The notes beneath the pieces were generated by a model. It was not told the DNA's origin, did not search any database, and was given only the letters and a program-made list of their open reading frames with translations. A stretch of DNA of 64,000 nucleotides, from NCBI RefSeq assembly GCF_033955345.1, contig NZ_CP138332.1:682001-746000 (forward strand), read 5' to 3'. The position numbers were made by a program, and so were the translations under genes. The DNA is from Sphingobacterium bambusae. GTDB taxonomy: Bacteria; Bacteroidota; Bacteroidia; Sphingobacteriales; Sphingobacteriaceae. Shown piece after piece: positions 38,346-45,744 of this stretch (within the stretch, counting starts at the first letter, position 1; every line of letters starts with the position of its first letter).

Positions 38346-39251
38346 ATGGAAAATAATAAACCATACCGTATCAAAACCATCAGCGAAGTCTATCGTTTGT
38401 CGGGTAATGAAAAACCGCACCATCCGCTTATCGGTATCATCGATTTGAGCCAGTCGAGAAACGATGCAGAAGTGAGTGCTGTTATTTTCGATTTTTATGT
38501 CATTACCATGAAATCCGGTTGCGATAAACTTTATTACGGTCAACAAAAATACGATTTCGACGAAGGCGTGATGGCATTGATGGCACCCGGACAAATATTG
38601 CGGGGTACTTCGGATGCTAACTCGCAGATGAAGGGCTGGATGCTCTTTATCCACCCCGATTTTTTGTGGAATACCTCCCTTGCCAAAAAGATAAAGCAAT
38701 ACGAATATTTTGGCTACAACACCAGCGAAGCTTTATTTCTATCGGATAAAGAACAAGCACTTATCAATACGCTCATTGATAATATTAAAAACGAATACAG
38801 TTCCAATATAGATAAATTCAGTCAGGAGGTGATTATTGCTCAATTGGAATTACTCTTTACTTATGCCAAGCGTTTTTATGAGCGTCAGTTCATTACCAGA
38901 AAGGTTACGAACAGCAAAGTTTTAAACCGAGTAGAAGAAGTATTGAATAACTACTTCAACGGAGAAGAGATTGTTTCAAAAGGCTTGCCCAGTGTTCAAT
39001 ACGTGGCAGAGGAGCTGAATATTTCCATCAAATATTTAAGTAGTTTATTAAAGCAACTTACAGGATCAAGCACCCAACAACACATCCACGAAAAACTCAT
39101 CGAAAAAGCCAAGGAAAAACTATCCACCACTGATTTATCGGTAAGTGAAATTGCCTACGAACTCGGCTTCGAGCATTCGCAATCGTTCAGTAAATTATTT
39201 AAAACCAAAACCAAGCAAAGTCCGCTGGAGTTTAGGGCTGGGTTTAATTGA
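38346..39251 (+). CDS. AraC family transcriptional regulator
   Basis: A 301-residue AraC protein; the C-terminal double HTH reads VQYVAEELNISIKYLSSLLKQLTGSSTQQHIHEK, shown here as VAEELNISIKYLSSLLKQL, then LSVSEIAYELGFEHSQSF and SKLFKTKTKQSP. The N-terminal half is a cupin (LYYGQQKYDFDEGVMALMAPG). It closely resembles the regulator at 42935-43852, so the two come from a duplication. The operator-like repeats near the SDR genes are its possible targets. Confidence 0.9.
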   Translation: MENNKPYRIKTISEVYRLSGNEKPHHPLIGIIDLSQSRNDAEVSAVIFDFYVITMKSGCDKLYYGQQKYDFDEGVMALMAPGQILRGTSDANSQMKGWMLFIHPDFLWNTSLAKKIKQYEYFGYNTSEALFLSDKEQALINTLIDNIKNEYSSNIDKFSQEVIIAQLELLFTYAKRFYERQFITRKVTNSKVLNRVEEVLNNYFNGEEIVSKGLPSVQYVAEELNISIKYLSSLLKQLTGSSTQQHIHEKLIEKAKEKLSTTDLSVSEIAYELGFEHSQSFSKLFKTKTKQSPLEFRAGFN

Positions 39252-39269
39252 GTAAAAAAACGTCTCAAA

Positions 39270-39300
39270 TTTAGCTACAACGATAGCAGATTTGGCTACA
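39270..39300 (+). promoter_or_regulatory. Operator-like direct repeat, site 2
   Basis: TTTAGCTACA (39270-39279) and TTTGGCTACA (39291-39300) are spaced exactly 21 bp, two helical turns. It lies 19 bases after the AraC stop. No -7-like box lies at the spacing seen in the other two sites, so the promoter may be lost. Confidence 0.6.
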
Positions 39301-39368
39301 TCGGATAGTCAAATCTCTTCAAGCAGACATGACAGACGGAAAACCAAGCCGGCTCACTGCCCAATATT

Positions 39369-39384
39369 TTTACCAAATGTGAAA
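39369..39384 (+). promoter_or_regulatory. Crp/Fnr-type palindromic site upstream of the Crp/Fnr gene
   Basis: TTTACCAAATGTGAAA is an imperfect palindrome (TTTnnCAnnTGnnAAA). It lies 34 bases before the ATG of the Crp/Fnr gene at 39418. An identical copy is at 39984-39999, and the match extends to a 17th base. Autoregulation is inferred. Confidence 0.65.
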
Positions 39385-39417
39385 TGACAGACTAGCAACA
39401 ATGGCTAATTTTGAAGA

Positions 39418-39975
39418 ATGAAAGAATTTATTGAATATCTACTGAAATTTGGCAATTTAAACAAACAGCAAATTAATCTCATTACAAGTAAAGCCACAGA
39501 GTTGGAACTTCCGAAAGACGGCTACTTTTGGGAAGCAGGAAAAATGCCCAAACATATTGGTTTTATTGTGGAAGGCGTTGTACGAGTTGCATATTACGAC
39601 AACAAAGGTGAAGAAATAACCAAGTATTTTTTTGACGAAAATCACCTGATAAAAGATTGGGACAATTTTGAAGCAACATTTTATCTGCAAGCTGTTACCG
39701 ACTGCAAATTCATCAGATTCACAAAAAAAGATTGGAAAGAAATTTCAGACACCATTTTAGATTGGGACAAGATGATTGATAAAATCATGATCAAAAACCA
39801 CACCGAAAAAATGAATAATATAGCTCCTTTAATTTCGCAAGAAGCAACCACACGTTACCTTGAATTTCTAAAAAAATTTCCAAATACAGTTAATCGTATT
39901 CCGCTTTCTTATGTTGCTTCTTACTTAGGAATAACGCAACAATCTTTGAGTAGAATTAGAAAAAATATCAGCTAA
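39418..39975 (+). CDS. Crp/Fnr family transcriptional regulator
   Basis: A 185-residue regulator with an N-terminal cyclic-nucleotide-binding-like cupin (GYFWEAGKMPKHIGFIVEG, GEEITKYFFDENHL) and a short C-terminal HTH (PLSYVASYLGITQQSLSRIRK). No iron-sulfur cysteines or canonical cAMP pocket residues are apparent, so the ligand is unknown, as for most Bacteroidota members. Matching palindromes precede it and the next SDR gene, which suggests it controls both. Confidence 0.9.
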   Translation: MKEFIEYLLKFGNLNKQQINLITSKATELELPKDGYFWEAGKMPKHIGFIVEGVVRVAYYDNKGEEITKYFFDENHLIKDWDNFEATFYLQAVTDCKFIRFTKKDWKEISDTILDWDKMIDKIMIKNHTEKMNNIAPLISQEATTRYLEFLKKFPNTVNRIPLSYVASYLGITQQSLSRIRKNIS

Positions 39976-39983
39976 AATCACTA

Positions 39984-39999
39984 TTTACCAAATGTGAAA
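39984..39999 (+). promoter_or_regulatory. Crp/Fnr-type palindromic site upstream of SDR gene
   Basis: Identical 16-bp copy (17 with the next base) of 39369-39384. It begins nine bases after the Crp/Fnr stop and ends 54 bases before the SDR start at 40054. Confidence 0.65.
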
Positions 40000-40053
40000 T
40001 ATTATCTCTTTTAATCGTGCCACCTTTACACCATAATTTAAACAAAGTAAAAT

Positions 40054-41022
40054 ATGGCAACGATTTTAATCACAGGCGGACATAGCGGTATAGGGATTGA
40101 ATGTTCTAAACTTCTTGCTTCAACTTATCACTACAACTTAATTTTAGCAGGGCGAAGTCCTGAAAAAATGAATGAATTTGCGACTGAATTGCGAAACGCT
40201 TATGGGATAAAAGTAAGCGTTCTTAAAATGGATACATCATCTTTATCTTCTGTAAGATTGGGTGTTGCAGAATGTTGCAAAATGCTTGATAATGGAGAGG
40301 TAGACACTTTGCAAGCAATTATTTGTAACGCAGGTATTCGCCTCAACGGAAAAATTTCTTACACCGCAGACGGTTACGAAGAAACAATTGCCACCAACTA
40401 TTTAGGACACGCTTTATTAGTAGAGTTGCTAATAGACCGAGTTGCAGAAAATGGGCGTATTGTTTTTACTGCAAGTGGCACACACGACCCCGACACTACA
40501 GACGGGAAAATGATGGGCATTGCGGCAGAGTATAGTGTTACGGAACTTGCCAACACAGGAAAAGACAGCAAAAAACCTGTTTCTCTTGGCAAATTATATG
40601 CTACTTCAAAATTGGATATAATACTTTATGCCTACGAGCTGGACAGACGATTAAGAAAATCGGGCAGTTCAATTTTATCAATAGCGTATGACCCCGGTGC
40701 AACTTCGGGAACCGGATTTTTGAGAAGTATGCCAAAACCTGTTCAATGGTTGGCAGGCAGTTCATTTGCGCATTGGTTAATGAAACGTAATGGCGTAACG
40801 ATGGGTGATATAGTATTGTCGGGCAAGTTTCTTGCAACAGTTACAGCTAACCCAAAATATGCAAATGGTTCGGGCAAATATTTCCAGTCAAATGACGGCA
40901 ATTTGATTGAGCAAAAATCTTCCAAACTTTCGTATGACGAACAACGAGCAAGAAAATTATGGAACGACACTAAAACGCTTATTCATTTGCAACCGAACGA
41001 AGAAGCTAAAATATTTCGTTGA
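40054..41022 (+). CDS. Short-chain dehydrogenase/reductase (SDR)
   Basis: A 322-residue SDR with the NAD(P) motif TGGHSGIG at residues 7-14, ICNAGI in place of NNAG, and YATSK carrying the catalytic Tyr and Lys. The C-terminus is longer than in classical SDRs and resembles protochlorophyllide-reductase-like or WWOX-like members. Substrate unknown. Probably regulated by the preceding Crp/Fnr protein through the palindrome 54 bases upstream. Confidence 0.9.
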   Translation: MATILITGGHSGIGIECSKLLASTYHYNLILAGRSPEKMNEFATELRNAYGIKVSVLKMDTSSLSSVRLGVAECCKMLDNGEVDTLQAIICNAGIRLNGKISYTADGYEETIATNYLGHALLVELLIDRVAENGRIVFTASGTHDPDTTDGKMMGIAAEYSVTELANTGKDSKKPVSLGKLYATSKLDIILYAYELDRRLRKSGSSILSIAYDPGATSGTGFLRSMPKPVQWLAGSSFAHWLMKRNGVTMGDIVLSGKFLATVTANPKYANGSGKYFQSNDGNLIEQKSSKLSYDEQRARKLWNDTKTLIHLQPNEEAKIFR

Positions 41023-41031
41023 GAATAAAAA

Positions 41032-41079
41032 CTGCTTACAGGATCAACTATCAATGTGAACGGTGGTTATAATGCGTAA
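41032..41079 (+). pseudogene. SDR C-terminal stub
   Basis: The frame reads LLTGSTINVNGGYNA and then TAA, which matches the usual ending of classical SDRs (G-x-x-I-x-V-N/D-G-G). No upstream coding sequence in frame supports a full gene. It is the last remnant of a deleted SDR gene, ten bases after another SDR. Confidence 0.6.
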
Positions 41080-41136
41080 GATTTTATCAATCGTATTTAC
41101 CGGAAGTTGTGGTTATTTTTTAACGCCAACTTCAAA

Positions 41137-41167
41137 TCTGGCTACAACAAAGCAAGATTTGGCTACA
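41137..41167 (+). promoter_or_regulatory. Operator-like direct repeat, site 3
   Basis: TCTGGCTACA (41137-41146) and TTTGGCTACA (41158-41167), spaced 21 bp. A GAACTTTG box has its TTTG at 41192-41195, 25 bases after the right half, as in site 1. The NmrA-like gene starts at 41217. Confidence 0.7.
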
Positions 41168-41216
41168 TCTGTTATATAAGTGTTGGTGAACTTTGCAGCA
41201 ACAATATCACAGAAAT

Positions 41217-42134
41217 ATGAAAATAGTACTTACAGGCTCATTGGGGCATATTAGCCAACCACTTGCCATAGATTTGATCGCAAAAGGACATTCGGTAACC
41301 GTTATCAGTAGCAAGACAGAAAGGGAAAAAGAGATTGCCGCTTTAGGTGCAAAAGCGGCTGTTGGCAGCATTGATGACGCAGGTTTTCTTACGAAAACTT
41401 TTAAAGGAGCAGATATCGTTTATACTATGATCGCTCTGAACACTCATTCAGGAGCTTATTTTGATAAAAATTTTGATTTGGAAGCAGGGCATAAAAGAAT
41501 AGCCGAAATTTATGCCCAAGCTATACAGGATGCAGGCGTAACAAAAGTAATTCACCTAAGTACCATTGGTGCCCATATGCCGACAGGTGTAGGGATGCTA
41601 AACCCGCATTTTCATGTGGAAGCCACGTTGAATAAACTGCCCCAAACCATTCACATAAAATTTATGCGACCTGTCGGGTTTTACTACAATATGTTTGGCT
41701 ATATCCCCGCTATTAAAAACACCAGTTCCATAGTTCAAAATTATGGTGGAAACGAAAATGAACCTTGGGTTTCCCACTTGGATATTGCTGCAACTATTGT
41801 TGAAGAAATGGAAAAGCCTTTTGAAGGGCGTGCCGTCCGATATATTGCAAGTGATGAAGCTGCCCCAAATGAAGTCGCTACAACTTTAGGAAATGCAATT
41901 GGTATTCCCGATTTAAAAATCACGGTTATTGCGGATGAAGAATTTAAAGCTAACCTTATAAAAATAGGAATGACCCCTCAAGTAGCCAAAGGCTTAACCG
42001 AAATGAATGCAAGCCGTGTTAATGGCGTATTATACCAAGATTACTACAAACACAAACCAATACTCGGCAAAGTAAAACTAGCAGATTTTGCCAAGGAATT
42101 TGCAGCAGTATATCATCACAACAATTCAAACTAA
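41217..42134 (+). CDS. NmrA-like NAD(P)-binding atypical SDR
   Basis: The start MKIVLTGSLGHISQP at 41217 puts the Rossmann motif (TGSLGHIS) at the usual place; an earlier ATG at 41193 lies inside the promoter box. About 305 residues. It keeps GADIVYTMIAL and HLSTIGAH but no YxxxK, which fits NmrA/HSCARG-type proteins that sense or use NAD(P)H. Followed 12 bases on by another SDR and preceded by the third operator-like site. Confidence 0.88.
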   Translation: MKIVLTGSLGHISQPLAIDLIAKGHSVTVISSKTEREKEIAALGAKAAVGSIDDAGFLTKTFKGADIVYTMIALNTHSGAYFDKNFDLEAGHKRIAEIYAQAIQDAGVTKVIHLSTIGAHMPTGVGMLNPHFHVEATLNKLPQTIHIKFMRPVGFYYNMFGYIPAIKNTSSIVQNYGGNENEPWVSHLDIAATIVEEMEKPFEGRAVRYIASDEAAPNEVATTLGNAIGIPDLKITVIADEEFKANLIKIGMTPQVAKGLTEMNASRVNGVLYQDYYKHKPILGKVKLADFAKEFAAVYHHNNSN

Positions 42135-42146
42135 AAATAATATTAG

Positions 42147-42914
42147 ATGAAAACATTTGAACGTAAAATAGCATTGGTAACAGGCGGAAGCCGAGGCTTA
42201 GGCAAAAATATGGCCATTGCCATTGCCCAAAAAGGAATTGACCTTGTAATTACCTACAACAGCAACAAAGCAGCTTCCAATGAGGTAGTTACTGCCATTC
42301 AATCCATAGGGCAAAAAGCCGTGGCATTCCAATTGGATACAAGCAACACCAAACAGTTTGACACATTTATTGAACAGGTAACCACGTATTTGAAATCGGA
42401 ATACGGGCAAGCCAAGTTTGATTTTTTAATCAACAATGCAGGTACGGCATTGTATGCACCTGTGGGCGATGTAACCGAAGAACAGATGGATGCCATTTAC
42501 AACATTCACTACAAAGGCGTTTTCTTTCTTACACAAAAGGCCTTGCCTTTCTTACATGATGGCGGAGCTATCATCAATGTATCGTCTGGCCTTACAAGAA
42601 TAACCATGCCGGGGGCTTCTGTATATGCTTCATTAAAAACTGCTGTCGAAACCCAAACAAGGTATTTGGCAAAAGAATTAGGTGGCAGAAAAATTCGTGC
42701 AAATGTGGTAGCACCGGGAGCTATTGAAACAGATTTTGGAGGAGGACGCACAAGGGACAACAAAGAAATAAACGCTACCATTGCAGGCTTTACGGCATTG
42801 GGACGAGTAGGCTTACCCGATGATATTGGCGGTGTGATTGCCTTTTTATGTACCGATGATGCGTATTGGATTAACGGGCAACGCATAGAAGTTTCCGGAG
42901 GACAAGCCCTTTAA
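42147..42914 (+). CDS. Classical SDR family oxidoreductase
   Basis: A 255-residue classical SDR with TGGSRGLG at residues 12-19, INNAGTA, catalytic Ser in NVSSG, YASLK (Tyr and Lys), and the C-terminus INGQRIEVSGGQAL. It resembles 3-oxoacyl-ACP-reductase-like and glucose-dehydrogenase-like enzymes. It starts 12 bases after the NmrA-like gene, so both belong to one operon. Substrate unknown. Confidence 0.92.
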   Translation: MKTFERKIALVTGGSRGLGKNMAIAIAQKGIDLVITYNSNKAASNEVVTAIQSIGQKAVAFQLDTSNTKQFDTFIEQVTTYLKSEYGQAKFDFLINNAGTALYAPVGDVTEEQMDAIYNIHYKGVFFLTQKALPFLHDGGAIINVSSGLTRITMPGASVYASLKTAVETQTRYLAKELGGRKIRANVVAPGAIETDFGGGRTRDNKEINATIAGFTALGRVGLPDDIGGVIAFLCTDDAYWINGQRIEVSGGQAL

Positions 42915-42922
42915 TTAAAAAC

Positions 42923-42937
42923 TATCTTTGTGCCATG
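42923..42937 (+). promoter_or_regulatory. Bacteroidota -7 box next to the AraC start
   Basis: TATCTTTG (42923-42930) matches TAnnTTTG and lies only four bases before the ATG at 42935. If used, the transcript would be leaderless or nearly so. It would give this AraC gene a promoter independent of the SDR operon. Confidence 0.45.
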
Positions 42938-43852
42938 AACAATACTACACCTACCAAAATAAAATCAATAAGCGAATACCACCGTTTGCGCGGATTGCCA
43001 CAGCCGGAACATCCGTTAATCAGCGTGGTAAATTATGCAGATATGCAGTTTACAACGGATGAAAACCCTGCCGGATATGTGTTTGAGCATTATTCGATTG
43101 CGCTAAAAAGAGGTGTGGGCAAGTTGTTCTATGGTCAACAAAAATATGATTTTGATGAAGGCGTGATGTATTTTATGGCACCCAATCAGGTGTTGAAAGT
43201 ATATAACAATCCGGGTGATAGAACTTTACGCTCGGGTTGGTTGTTGTTGGTTCATCCCGATTTTTTATGGAATACGCCATTGGCAAAAAAAATAAAGCAA
43301 TACGATCATTTTGATTATTCGGTACACGAAGCCCTGTTCCTTTCCGAAAAAGAAGAAGCTGTTTTAAACAACATTGTACAAAATATCAAACAAGAGTATC
43401 ACGGTAATACCGATAAGTTCAGCAGGGATATTATCATCTCACAAATAGAAACTTTATTAAACTATTCAGAACGTTTTTACCAACGCCAATTTATCACCCG
43501 TGAAATCTCCAATCATCAGCTATTAGAGCGTTTGGAAGAGTTATTAAATGATTATTTTAATAAAGATGAATTGATAACAAAAGGATTGCCTACGGTTCAA
43601 TTTGTTTCTGAAAGTTTGAACATTTCAGCAAGCTATCTGAGTCGAATGTTAAAGACTCTAACAGGTAGTAGTACCCAACAGCACATCCGTGAAAAGCTCA
43701 TCGAAAAAGCAAAAGAAAAACTCTCCACTACCAAATTATCCGTGAGCGAAATCGCCTACGAATTGGGCTTCGAGCATCCGCAATCATTCAGTAAATTATT
43801 TAAATTAAAAACCAAGCAAAGCCCGTTGGAGTTTAGGGCGTGCTTTAATTGA
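42935..43852 (+). CDS. AraC family transcriptional regulator (paralogue of 38346-39251)
   Basis: A 305-residue AraC protein nearly collinear with the one at 38346-39251. It shares LFYGQQKYDFDEGVMYFMAP, DFLWNTPLAKKIKQYDHF and the C-terminal HTH LSVSEIAYELGFEHPQSFSK. The N-terminal ligand part differs most. It probably controls the SDR genes through the GGCTACA repeats. The two regulators flank the SDR genes, which suggests duplication of a regulator-SDR unit. Confidence 0.9.
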   Translation: MNNTTPTKIKSISEYHRLRGLPQPEHPLISVVNYADMQFTTDENPAGYVFEHYSIALKRGVGKLFYGQQKYDFDEGVMYFMAPNQVLKVYNNPGDRTLRSGWLLLVHPDFLWNTPLAKKIKQYDHFDYSVHEALFLSEKEEAVLNNIVQNIKQEYHGNTDKFSRDIIISQIETLLNYSERFYQRQFITREISNHQLLERLEELLNDYFNKDELITKGLPTVQFVSESLNISASYLSRMLKTLTGSSTQQHIREKLIEKAKEKLSTTKLSVSEIAYELGFEHPQSFSKLFKLKTKQSPLEFRACFN

Positions 43853-43915
43853 TTTAAAAAAACCTCAAATTCGGCTAAATTTGTTGTACCAGTTTAACAA
43901 CAGTGTAAAAGAGGT

Positions 43916-43996
43916 ATGATAACAGTAATTAAAGGGTCATTGGGGCATATCGGTAGTCTTATTATACAGAAATGTATTCACTGGGCTAGGCGCTAA
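43916..43996 (+). pseudogene. NmrA-like gene N-terminal stub
   Basis: A 26-codon frame reads MITVIKGSLGHIGSLIIQK and then stops. GSLGHI at the same distance from the Met as in the gene at 41217 marks the start of an NmrA-like gene whose body is gone. A single degenerate half-site TTCGGCTAAA (43870-43879) lies upstream, as if operator and gene decayed together. Confidence 0.55.
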
Positions 43997-44075
43997 TCAT
44001 CCTAAAATATTACACTAAAAAAAATCGAAATTATATTTGGAACCAACGGTTTAATTCTTTCAATTTTGCAAAAAT

Positions 44076-44654
44076 ATGCCAAGGCAAAAAGAATTTGATT
44101 ACGATGAGAAGTTGATTTCAGTACGAAACCTTTTTTGGGAAAAGGGCTACAATGCTACGTCTATGAACGATTTGGTAGATACGCTTAAAATCAACAGAAG
44201 TAGTCTGTATTTAACGTATGGCAGCAGGCACGACCTTTTTATCAAATCCTTGACCAGCTACAACAAGCTAATAGAAGACGAGTACAAAAATGCAGAAACC
44301 AGCAATGAGAATTCACTAGAAGCAATAAAAAATATGGTGATTGCGGTTGTAGATGTTATATTAAAGGATGATAAAACCTGTTTGGTTGTCAACTCTTCGT
44401 TTGAGCTTGCCTGTACTGACGATGAAGTGAAAAAAATGATCAGCAATCAAATTGGAGGAAGCATTTAAACAGCAGAGAATTTACTTACAAAAGCCAAAGA
44501 AGAAAAATTGATACCATCTGATAATAACAACAAAGTATTAGCTCATTTTATTATAATGAGTATCACATCGCTATGGCACACACAAGTTATTTTCTGTTAT
44601 GCTAAGCTTACCAAACAACTGACAGCGATTTTAATCGAAAACACCAGCAAATAA
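44076..44654 (+). pseudogene. TetR family regulator with in-frame TAA
   Basis: The N-terminal 130 codons carry the TetR HTH (LFWEKGYNATSMNDLVDTL, INRSSLYLTYGSRHDLF). A TAA at 44466-44468 interrupts. The same frame then runs for 61 more codons (ENLLTKAKEEKLIPSD, HFIIMSITSLWHTQV) to a TAA at 44652-44654, so the restored length is 192, normal for TetR. An SDR start stub follows. TetR-SDR pairs are common, so this was probably the regulator of that lost enzyme. The truncated form lacks most of the dimerisation domain. Confidence 0.85.
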
Positions 44655-44731
44655 TTTTTTCACCCAATATCGGAACGATTAGTTTAACTGAAATTCTACA
44701 ATCATCATAAATTAACAAAGGCAATAAAAAA

Positions 44732-44797
44732 ATGAGCAAATTGAAAAACAAAGTAGCAATATTATACGTCATTAATGGCTCTAACCATTTGGATTAA
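44732..44797 (+). pseudogene. SDR N-terminal stub
   Basis: The frame reads MSKLKNKVAILYVINGSNHLD and then TAA. MSKLKNKVAI is the standard opening of classical SDRs, where a TGG-x-x-x-GIG loop should follow. The rest is gone or scrambled. It lies 77 bases after the restored TetR end. Confidence 0.5.
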
Positions 44798-45296
44798 ATA
44801 CGATTAGCGGGAAGACTTTATTGCAAACTATTAATGCTCCGTAAAATTATATCGCGATCAGAATTGTCTCAGTTTTAATCCGCACATGAGGTATAGTGGA
44901 CAATATTTTTGATCATAAACTTGTCAAGTAAATAATCAGTTGACAAACAAAATACGATTAAGGCTGCACTCGGGCGAGGCAGCCTTAATCTTGCTAACTA
45001 AACAACAATACCCTGGTGGGTATCTTCTTTTGGAGAAAGTCAATGCTTTCTCATACAGCTTAGCTCCGCTGTATTTACATGTCTTCTTCAAGTGCTACAA
45101 TAAATTGCATTTATCAGGAAGCAGTAATTTCTAAATATTGAAAGTTATAAAATCAACAGTTCGTAACACAAAAATCTTAAAATCAAACAATTGCACCTTG
45201 TGTTGAGCGTGATATTCTTAAGAATACCACGCAAAATTCATCTAAAACCTATTTTGCGATCATCTTTTTGCAAAACATTCAAATTTCTTAAACGAT
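44798..45296. other. Gene-free stretch with a strong palindrome
   Basis: No coding frame can be supported; the frame at 44940-45134 includes the palindrome and looks spurious. The notable element is the inverted repeat at 44956-44990. The stretch separates the decayed SDR array from locus B. Confidence 0.5.
44956..44990. terminator. Strong 12-bp inverted repeat
   Basis: GATTAAGGCTGC (44956-44967) and GCAGCCTTAATC (44979-44990) pair perfectly, and the loop itself contains CTCG and CGAG. The flanks have only short T-runs (TTGC after, TCG before), so it may be a bidirectional terminator or a relic of one. Confidence 0.5.
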
Positions 45297-45650
45297 TTAT
45301 CTTTTTATTTCTACTCTAACTTCGCTCTGATAAAGGGTTAACGTACGGCGTGCTGACGACATGGATTTATCGATAGTTTCAAGTCCGCATATTTGACAAC
45401 TTTCTTCAAATTTTAATTTAGCAAAAATTTCAGCTCCCCTTTGTTAGCTACTAGAATCCAAACCCACATATACAGCATTATAATTTACAGGCTTCACCAG
45501 CTCCTCTTGCAGCCGCAATGCTAAATTCAGTTGTTGCTTAATCAAGTTATTTTCTTTTTTAAGCATTTGCTGATTCGAAAGCTAGAGCGAGTGACTAACC
45601 TTTGATAAATGTTGCTAAAAAACGCATTATTTACAATGAACGCATTCCAT
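45297..45650 (-). pseudogene. Decayed gene, two in-frame stops
   Basis: On the minus strand a protein-like frame reads HLSKVSHSL, TAG, LSNQQMLKKENNLIKQQLN, ALRLQEELVKPVNYNAVYVG, DSSS, TAA, QRGAEIFAKLKFEESCQICG, RRTLTLYQSEVRVEIKR, TAA at 45297-45299. The first part is coiled-coil-like; the second has a CQIC pair. I cannot name it. No start codon is apparent, and it stands downstream of the locus B peptidase on the same strand. Confidence 0.45.
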
Positions 45651-45744
45651 TTCTGTAAAAAAACTTTTTAAAACTACGATATCAATAAATTTATAAGCTC
45701 TACAACATTTAATATCTTACTTTCCTATAAATAGTCAACCATAA

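Noticed and set aside
3336..44654. Stop-codon reassignment or readthrough as an explanation for the many in-frame stops
   Set aside because: TAA, TAG and TGA are all involved, while large genes use the same codons as normal ends. Decay is simpler.
44940..45134. 64-codon frame
   Set aside because: It is laid over the 12-bp palindrome at 44956-44990 and has no protein-like features.
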